NCBI GenBank assembly: GCA_964555935.1 | Contig: CAZKUN010000280.1 | Span: 1-11,408 of the forward strand | Reading direction: 5' to 3' | Source: CAZKUN01 sp964555935 | GTDB taxonomy: Bacteria > Armatimonadota > Zipacnadia > Zipacnadales > VGFC01 | DNA length: 11,408 nucleotides | In this document: in pieces, positions 6,264 to 11,408 of the stretch | How the letters are laid out: each line of letters opens with the position of its first letter | Position numbering within the stretch: position 1 is the first letter of the stretch | Notes under the pieces: model-generated | What the model was told of the DNA's origin: nothing | The model's database searches: none | What the model saw: the letters and a program-made list of their open reading frames with translations, nothing else | Translations under genes and position numbers: made by a program

Positions 6264-7901
6264 ATGCGCGGTGCGACCGCGACACTTCTAGTAGTTCTCC
6301 TGATGCTATCAGTAACGCTGGTATTCGTGGGTTGCCGGGATGAGGCCACGACTGAGGCCCCGGCGGGCGATCCGTCAGCCGTTCCCGATGGCCACAGCGA
6401 GGACGACGGACACGACCACGGCTCAGAAACGGCGGACGCCGGTGACCAAGCCGCGCTGCCGGAGCAAGATGACGAGGATCCGGAAGGACCGCCACCTGGG
6501 GGCGGCCCCGCCGGCGGGGCTGCCGGGATAATCCCGCTGCTGGAGTCCAGCAAGCCCGAGGACAACATGTTGGGCGTCACGCAGATGCAACAGATGCAGA
6601 ACCCCGATGAGGTGGCCGCCTGCAAGGACGCGCTGCGCGCGCTTATCGAGCGCGAGGGGGTCCCCGCTGAGGCATTGGCGGGGGCGATCAGCATCTGGGC
6701 CGGATGGGCGGCCGAGGATCCGGCCCCTATTCTCGCCAGAGCCGACGACACTCACCCTGGCGTGCGGGCATCAGTTGCTCATGCATTGCAGCACTCGCCA
6801 ACCGCCGCCTCGCGAGACGTCCTGGAGAGACTGAAGCAAGATCCTGACAGCGCCATCGCCGCCGCCGCGGCGAGTTCGCTGGGCGCCGTCCTCGCCAAAC
6901 TGGGCGACCCGGATTCCATCCGGGCCCTCATCGCCGAACTCGGCCAGCCCACAGGCGACAGGAGCGCGCAGGCCGCGATGCAGCTCGAACAACGCGGCCG
7001 GGCCGACCGTGGTGTCATCGACTTCCTGATCGTGGCGCTACAGACCAACCCCAATCCCGCCGCGCGCGCCAGTTGCGCGACAATCATGGCCATGAACTGC
7101 GCGGGCTCCAGCCCCGGCCAGTTGGCATTCGCGGGCACGATCAACGCCGTCTACCGCGCTGTTTCCGCCCTGGACGATGCGTACACGAAGCCCGTGCCCG
7201 CGTTGATCGAGGCGCTCGCCAACGACGAGGATCCGGTGGTCCGCGAGGCGTGCGCTCAAGCCCTCGGCACAATCGGGGCCGAAGACGCCGCCGAGGCGCT
7301 TGGGAAGGCGCTGTCCGACACAGACCCACACGTCCGACGGCGCGCCGCATCAGCGCTGATCATAGTGCCGTCTGAGTCCGTCCTGGATGAGTTGATCGAC
7401 ACGGCGCGCCACGATAAGGCGCCCGCAGTCCGTCGATTCGCCGTCGAGGCGATCTCGAACCAAGACGGGAACATGAAAGATGCCGCGATGGCTGTGGCGA
7501 TGTGCCTGACCGATCCGAATCCAGAGGTCCGGCGCTACGCGGCTGAGGTACTGGGCAACATCGGCACTCAACTCGAGGCGCCGGAACTGCTCAAACTGTT
7601 CGATGACCCCAACGAGGACGTGCGATGGAAAGCCGTCCAGGCAATGGCCAAGATGGCCTATCCCGACGCGCAAGATGCGTTTGAGGACGCGCTGTGGGAC
7701 CAGTCGCCCCGCGTCGCATTGGCGGCCACCCGTGGCCTGCACAAACTCGGCGTAGCGAAGGCCCCGCCCGGCCGTGACGAGATCGAAATGCGGCGTCGAG
7801 CGATGGAGGCGAAAGCAAGGGAGTCAGCGGAAGATGCGGCAATCGACAGCGGCGACGAAGTACCTGACGCAAGCGATGAGCCTGCTGGAGACGATAGCTG
7901 A
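6264..7901 (+). CDS. HEAT-repeat lipoprotein
   Basis: The 545-residue product begins with a lipoprotein signal (R2, hydrophobic 7-22, lipobox-like FVGC with Cys24). Residues 25-75 are strongly acidic with a His cluster (DGHSEDDGHDHG), followed by a Gly/Pro linker at 75-88. From about 150 to 495 there are tandem HEAT/PBS-lyase-type repeats with the signature D-P-x-V-R-x-x-A-x-x-x-L-G-x-I-G; clear copies start near 163, 193, 323, 353, 385, 417, 449 and 478. The C-terminus (505-545) is an Arg/Glu helix ending in an acidic tail. HEAT solenoids are protein-binding scaffolds, so a membrane-attached, extracytoplasmic scaffold is likely; no enzymatic motif is seen. The ATG at 6264 has GAAGGAAGGG ending 9 nt upstream and begins right at the signal peptide. 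The end of the gene overlaps the SIS gene by 68 bp, implying co-expression. The partner protein is unknown. Confidence 0.85.
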   Translation: MRGATATLLVVLLMLSVTLVFVGCRDEATTEAPAGDPSAVPDGHSEDDGHDHGSETADAGDQAALPEQDDEDPEGPPPGGGPAGGAAGIIPLLESSKPEDNMLGVTQMQQMQNPDEVAACKDALRALIEREGVPAEALAGAISIWAGWAAEDPAPILARADDTHPGVRASVAHALQHSPTAASRDVLERLKQDPDSAIAAAAASSLGAVLAKLGDPDSIRALIAELGQPTGDRSAQAAMQLEQRGRADRGVIDFLIVALQTNPNPAARASCATIMAMNCAGSSPGQLAFAGTINAVYRAVSALDDAYTKPVPALIEALANDEDPVVREACAQALGTIGAEDAAEALGKALSDTDPHVRRRAASALIIVPSESVLDELIDTARHDKAPAVRRFAVEAISNQDGNMKDAAMAVAMCLTDPNPEVRRYAAEVLGNIGTQLEAPELLKLFDDPNEDVRWKAVQAMAKMAYPDAQDAFEDALWDQSPRVALAATRGLHKLGVAKAPPGRDEIEMRRRAMEAKARESAEDAAIDSGDEVPDASDEPAGDDS

Positions 7902-8586
7902 CACCCAGGCGGACGGGATCGAGGACGCGGCCCAGCGGATCGCTGGCGTGGTGAAACGCGAGCGAGTAGTCCACACCTTCGGGTGCGGGCATTCAGGCTT
8001 GCTGGCTCAGGAGATCTTCTTCCGGTCGGCGGGGCTGATGACGGTAAGCTATATCCACGGGCCGGGACAGACGCTTGATGTCCGGCCCGTTCGCATTACC
8101 AGCCACTTCGAGCGCTTGCCCGGGTACGCGGACATCCTGCTCTCCGGGCAGGATATCCAGCCCGACGACGTTGTGATCGTGATATCGAGTTCCGGACGCA
8201 ACTCTGTGCCGATCGAGGTGGCAATCGGCGCCAGGGAACGCGGCGCGTTCGTGATCGCGCTCTGCTCCATGGCCATCGCCGAATCCGGCGTGGAGAGCCG
8301 CCACGAGAGCGGCACCCTCCTGCACCAACACGCGGATCTCATCCTCGACAACCACCTCGCCCCCGGCGACGCCATGGTCGATATCGAGAAATTCCCGCAG
8401 CGCGTGGGGCCGATGTCCACCATTGTGGGCGCGGCATTACTGCAGTCTGCCGTGGCACGCGCGATCGAGATCTGCGCCGAAGAGACCACAGACCTGCCCG
8501 TCTTCATCAACGCGAACGTCGACGGGGGCACCGAGCACAACGAGCGCTGGCTAGGCCGTCTCGAGGGCAAGTTCAAGCATCTGTAG
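7834..8586 (+). CDS. SIS-domain sugar-phosphate-binding protein (UPF0309/COG4821 type)
   Basis: A 250-residue cytoplasmic protein with a SIS (sugar isomerase) fold. The family pattern is clear: FGCGHSGLLAQEIFFRSAGL (49-68), ISSSGRNSVPIEVA (117-130, the phosphosugar-binding Ser/Gly loop), DNHLAPGDA (172-180), VGPMSTIVGAALLQ (191-204) and FINANVDGGTEHNE (224-237). UPF0309 proteins are thought to bind phosphorylated (amino) sugars and are often found near N-acetyl-sugar genes; the exact reaction is not settled. The ATG at 7834 has AAGGGAG 10 nt upstream, and the resulting KYLTQAMSLLETIADTQ segment matches the usual N-terminus of the family. A later ATG at 7876 would cut into it. This start overlaps the HEAT gene by 68 bp in another frame, pointing to translational coupling. 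The next gene encodes an N-acylglucosamine-epimerase-like enzyme, consistent with amino-sugar metabolism. Confidence 0.9.
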   Translation: MRQSTAATKYLTQAMSLLETIADTQADGIEDAAQRIAGVVKRERVVHTFGCGHSGLLAQEIFFRSAGLMTVSYIHGPGQTLDVRPVRITSHFERLPGYADILLSGQDIQPDDVVIVISSSGRNSVPIEVAIGARERGAFVIALCSMAIAESGVESRHESGTLLHQHADLILDNHLAPGDAMVDIEKFPQRVGPMSTIVGAALLQSAVARAIEICAEETTDLPVFINANVDGGTEHNERWLGRLEGKFKHL

Positions 8587-8606
8587 CGTATCGCACACGC
8601 GGCCCT

Positions 8607-8628
8607 CTCCGCTACTGCGCCGGCGGAG
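8607..8628. other. Hairpin in the gap between SIS and epimerase-fusion genes
   Basis: CTCCGC and GCGGAG arms (6 bp) enclose a 10-base loop; GGC upstream and GCC downstream can extend the stem around a 3-base bulge. It starts 20 nt after the SIS stop codon. With no T-run it is a weak terminator candidate at best and may be a processing or attenuation site within one transcript. Confidence 0.3.
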
Positions 8629-8663
8629 GCCGTGCATGTAGCCGTGGCGAACCGTGCGCCGCC

Positions 8664-11252
8664 ATGACCCCAAGAATCTCCCACGCTATCGTTCTGACCA
8701 TCATATCCGCGCTACCCCTTGCCACGCGTGCCGGCGCCGTCACGCTGCCCGATGAGTTCAGCCCTGAGGCAGTCAGGGAGATCATCACCGAGCATCTTGA
8801 CGAGGAGGTCCTCGTCCGCTTGACGACGCCCAACGACGAGCCGGTCGAGCCCGCGTGGGCCGAGACCGTCGGCTTGCCGCTCATCCGCGTGCTGCGCGAG
8901 CTGTGGGTCCTCTCCGTGGCCATCGAGCGAGAGAACGACCAGGCGACGCGGGAGCGGCTCAGAGGCCAATACGACCAGCGCTTTGAGCTACTGGTCAGTG
9001 GCTTCCGCGACACCGACGACGGCTTGTGGTACACGACCACAACCTACGATGGCACTGAGGTAACGGACGAGGCCAAGCAGACGGTTGGGCAGACGTACGT
9101 CGTGTACGTGATGGCCGAGATCGCTCACCGGATCAGCGACAGTCGAGCCCGCAGACTGGCCATCGACACGTTCGCCCAGATCGCCCAGCGAGCGCATGAC
9201 TCGGAACACGGCGGGTATGTCGAGCGCGTCGATCGCCCACTGGACGCGGATGAGAACGCAGTCAAGCAACTCGGCACGAACATGCACGTGGGTCTGGCTC
9301 TGGCCAGGCTGCACCGCATTGCGCCGACGAAGCAGACGCGCGAGGGGCTGGAGGAGCTGCTCGGCATCCTCACCTCGCCCCGTTTGCTGCAAACATCCGG
9401 CAACGTGCCGCTGGGATTCACGCGCGATTGGCAGCCCGCGAAGGTTGGCTCCAAGCCGAAGCAGCAGACCCTCTACGGGCACAACGCGGAGCTGGCGTGG
9501 TATGTGGTGGAGATGGCGGATTCGCTTGGACGCGACCCGCGCGATCTGCTGCCCTGGTTGAGGCGCGTGACCGACGCTTTCATCAAGAACGGCGTCGGGA
9601 AGGATGGGCGGGTCTACACGTTCGGCCCGTGGGCCGGGCCTCCGGAGAACCGTCAGCAAGTCTGCTGGTGGCCGCATACCGAAGCGATGGTCCTGCTCGC
9701 CCGCATGCACCAACTCACCGGCGACGAGCGCTACTGGGACGAGTTCGAGAAGGTCGCGCGGCTGACGTTCGAGCGATTCGTGCCGGACGACTCCGGCGCG
9801 TGGATGAGCGACTGCAACCTGAAGACCGGCGAGGCGCTGGACGGCAGTGGGAGGCCATGGCTCGGCGGCCTGCATACCGTCCGAATGCTGCTTGAGTGCG
9901 CCGAGGCCATGGGCGAGACGAGGCTCCCGCCGGTTCGGTACGCGCCCGGCCGCGTTGCGGATAAGCGATCGGTGCAACTGGGACAGAACTGGCCCTATTG
10001 GGCCGATCGATCAGCCGAGAGCATCATATCCGAGGTGAAGGCAAACGGTTTCGAGCGTATCCATCTCGTGGTGGGCGGCGGCGAGATCCGATCACCGGGC
10101 CTCGTCGAGGCCGCCCGTGAGGCCGGCATTGAGGTCTGGGGAACGTTCTTCCCGACTGGGATCTACATGCCACTGGATCTGTTCCCGCCGGACACCGACC
10201 GCTGGCTGATGCAGTTCACTGGCAAGGGCGTGGGGCCATACCGCTTCTTCTCATACGTGCATGATGACTACGTTGAGTGGTGGAAGCAGCACCTGCACGA
10301 GGTCTACGAGCAATACGATCTCGATGGGATGGTGTGGCATGAGGTGCACTACCCGACGCACAAGGGCATCACCGCCTGGGGCGAGGAGGTCTTTGGTGAT
10401 GTGAGCCCCGCGTTTCAGGAGGCGTTCAAGCGCGCGACGGGGCGAAGCGATTTCCCCGAGTTCGAGGATCCGACAAGCCCTCGATACTACGAGACAGACA
10501 CGGTGCTGTACGAGGATTACCTTGAGTTCCGCATCACGTCGGTGATGTACTTCCAGCGCGAGGTGCTGGACGGCGAAGGCGGCTTCCGCCGCAACTTCCC
10601 GGCCGTGCCATTCGCGACGTGGACGATCTCCATCAGTCACCCAGACGGCCTCGCGGCGCTGCGGGAGAACGAGGCCCAGGATCCCGCGCGGGTGGTCGCC
10701 GAACTCCGGCCGGACCAGCACATCTTCCAGAGCCACGCTCCCGACTGGGGCAACCAGTCCCTCGGCCCTGAGTACGTGCTCGCCTACAAGCCCTACGTCG
10801 ACGCCGTGAAGGAGGCCCAACCGGATCTCCCACTCGGCGTGCAGGGCGATGTTGGATCAACGCTGCCCTGGCGACGCGACCCCGATTGGTGGCAGGGATT
10901 CGAGGAAGCCGCCGCGGAGATCGGGATTGGCACGACGACATACTACGTGTTCGCGCTGCGGTGGGAGGTCTACTACGCCGCGCCGAGAGTCTTCGAAACA
11001 ACAACAGCAGAGGGCGTCGCGACTGTCATTTTCGACCAGCGCATTGACCCGACAAGTTGCGAGCACATCACGGGGGCGGAGATCGATGGGAACATCCTGC
11101 GTTTTCCAGTGGCTGATGGCGTGAACGAGGTCGACATCGGTGGCATCAGCGATTGGCCCACGAATCGCTACCCGCTTGTGGGCAAGCCAGAGGCTGAGAA
11201 GCAGGGGCCGGTGAACGTGATCCCAGACGGGACGATGGTGAAGTTGCGCTAA
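8664..11252 (+). CDS. Secreted fusion: N-acylglucosamine 2-epimerase-like domain plus GH-like barrel
   Basis: An 862-residue exported protein. Residues 1-25 form a Sec signal peptide (R4, hydrophobic 8-20, likely cut after AGA). Residues about 65-420 match the AGE/cellobiose-2-epimerase (alpha/alpha)6 barrel (PF07221-like): TNMHVGLALARLH (His208), YGHNAELAW (His273, Glu276), WWPHTEAM (335-342, Glu340), a TGDERYW helix and GGLHTVRMLLE (His404), placing the three catalytic-pocket His residues. Residues about 440-780 look like a separate TIM-barrel glycoside-hydrolase-like domain: SIISEVKANGFERIHLV, then GIEVWGTFFPTG, YDLDGMVWHEVHYP (551-564) and IGTTTYYVFALRWEVYY. About 785-840 may be a small beta domain. 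The known family reaction is epimerisation at sugar C2. Export and the fusion suggest action on an oligosaccharide outside the cytoplasm (inference). The ATG has no good ribosome site, but the signal peptide supports it. It follows the SIS gene by 77 bp. Activity may be altered, since the usual AGE pocket Arg appears to be Tyr145. Confidence 0.82.
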   Translation: MTPRISHAIVLTIISALPLATRAGAVTLPDEFSPEAVREIITEHLDEEVLVRLTTPNDEPVEPAWAETVGLPLIRVLRELWVLSVAIERENDQATRERLRGQYDQRFELLVSGFRDTDDGLWYTTTTYDGTEVTDEAKQTVGQTYVVYVMAEIAHRISDSRARRLAIDTFAQIAQRAHDSEHGGYVERVDRPLDADENAVKQLGTNMHVGLALARLHRIAPTKQTREGLEELLGILTSPRLLQTSGNVPLGFTRDWQPAKVGSKPKQQTLYGHNAELAWYVVEMADSLGRDPRDLLPWLRRVTDAFIKNGVGKDGRVYTFGPWAGPPENRQQVCWWPHTEAMVLLARMHQLTGDERYWDEFEKVARLTFERFVPDDSGAWMSDCNLKTGEALDGSGRPWLGGLHTVRMLLECAEAMGETRLPPVRYAPGRVADKRSVQLGQNWPYWADRSAESIISEVKANGFERIHLVVGGGEIRSPGLVEAAREAGIEVWGTFFPTGIYMPLDLFPPDTDRWLMQFTGKGVGPYRFFSYVHDDYVEWWKQHLHEVYEQYDLDGMVWHEVHYPTHKGITAWGEEVFGDVSPAFQEAFKRATGRSDFPEFEDPTSPRYYETDTVLYEDYLEFRITSVMYFQREVLDGEGGFRRNFPAVPFATWTISISHPDGLAALRENEAQDPARVVAELRPDQHIFQSHAPDWGNQSLGPEYVLAYKPYVDAVKEAQPDLPLGVQGDVGSTLPWRRDPDWWQGFEEAAAEIGIGTTTYYVFALRWEVYYAAPRVFETTTAEGVATVIFDQRIDPTSCEHITGAEIDGNILRFPVADGVNEVDIGGISDWPTNRYPLVGKPEAEKQGPVNVIPDGTMVKLR

Positions 11253-11281
11253 GCCTCAATGGGGCCCATCGACCGGGTGCC

Positions 11282-11408
11282 TCACTGCGGCACGGGCTTG
11301 CAGGAGATGTACTGCTGCCCGATCCAGATCCCATCCAGCCCGACTCTCTTGAGCCCGCATTGCCCATATGAGCAGGGAGGTTTTCGGTAGAGGTGCCAAG
11401 AAACTGGC
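11282..11408 (-). CDS. Possible 3' end of an unknown convergent gene
   Basis: A minus-strand frame open to the window edge ends with TGA at 11282-11284 and gives a 41-residue tail. It contains PPCSYGQCGLKRVG and GIWIGQQYISCKPVPQ and has the GC-rich third codon positions seen in the other genes. The three Cys residues might bind metal or form disulfides. I do not recognise the family. It would be convergent with the epimerase-fusion gene, 29 bp away. An overlapping plus-strand frame (11259-11390) is also open, so this is tentative. Confidence 0.35.
   Translation of the reverse strand, partial: PVSWHLYRKPPCSYGQCGLKRVGLDGIWIGQQYISCKPVPQ

Noticed and set aside
5977..6495. Upstream extension of the HAD frame (173 more codons)
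   Set aside because: The extension is Arg/Pro-rich without HAD similarity, overlaps the divergent lipoprotein gene, and AAGGAG marks GTG 5976 as the start.
8988..9977. 329-codon minus-strand open frame opposite the epimerase domain
   Set aside because: It lies entirely within the AGE-like domain, has no recognisable motifs and is typical of antisense openness in GC-rich genes.
11259..11390. Plus-strand small open frame of 43 codons after the epimerase fusion
   Set aside because: No ribosome site or recognisable motif; the minus-strand frame has a more protein-like composition, though neither is secure.
1..11408. Search for tRNA, rRNA, CRISPR, insertion sequence, prophage or defence genes
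   Set aside because: No supporting structure or protein motif was seen; the genes are metabolic and envelope types with similar base composition throughout.

Overview
The window is GC-rich (roughly 60-65% by eye), compactly coded bacterial chromosome with translation table 11 genes. Sec-type and lipoprotein signal peptides, a HEAT-repeat lipoprotein, a large secreted sugar-enzyme fusion and short palindromic intergenic repeats of the 'GTAGCGACGGGCTTCCAGCCCGTCG' type all fit a free-living bacterium of the Planctomycetota/Armatimonadota sort. This placement is an inference from style; no taxonomic marker gene is present. I found no tRNA, rRNA, CRISPR array, transposase or phage gene.

Left part (1-3979, all minus strand, read right to left): a probable sigma70-type promoter at 3950-3979 with a leader of about 160 nt drives a three-gene cluster. 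The first gene (2460-3782) is a heterodisulfide-reductase-like fusion with two complete CCG cysteine motifs followed by two [4Fe-4S] motifs (HdrB-HdrC order). The second (1214-2305) is the class II glutamine amidotransferase part of a split glutamate synthase. The third (start at 1142, running off the left edge) is the FMN/glutamate-synthase part, with an N-terminal 2[4Fe-4S] ferredoxin domain. Together they suggest an archaeal-type, multi-subunit glutamate synthase whose electrons may arrive through Fe-S proteins and a CCG-type subunit rather than through the usual GltD-like beta subunit. The gap between the first two genes carries two palindromic repeat units.

Middle part (4128-5976, minus strand): a HAD-superfamily, beta-phosphoglucomutase-like phosphatase (5311-5976) and, 70 bp downstream, a lipoprotein built of three carboxypeptidase-regulatory-like beta-sandwich repeats with a polyproline tail (4128-5240). 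These may be co-transcribed.

Right part (6264-11252, plus strand, divergent from the HAD gene): a HEAT-repeat lipoprotein (6264-7901) overlaps by 68 bp a SIS-domain sugar-phosphate-binding protein of the UPF0309/COG4821 type (7834-8586). After a 77 bp gap comes an 862-residue secreted protein that joins an N-acylglucosamine 2-epimerase-like (alpha/alpha)6 barrel to a C-terminal glycoside-hydrolase-like barrel (8664-11252). Close spacing and shared sugar chemistry suggest one transcription unit concerned with an amino sugar or oligosaccharide. The last 127 bases probably hold the 3' end of a convergent minus-strand gene.

The two most interesting points are the HdrB-HdrC fusion tied to a split glutamate synthase, and the secreted epimerase/GH-like fusion, in which positions normally conserved in both domains appear to be replaced.
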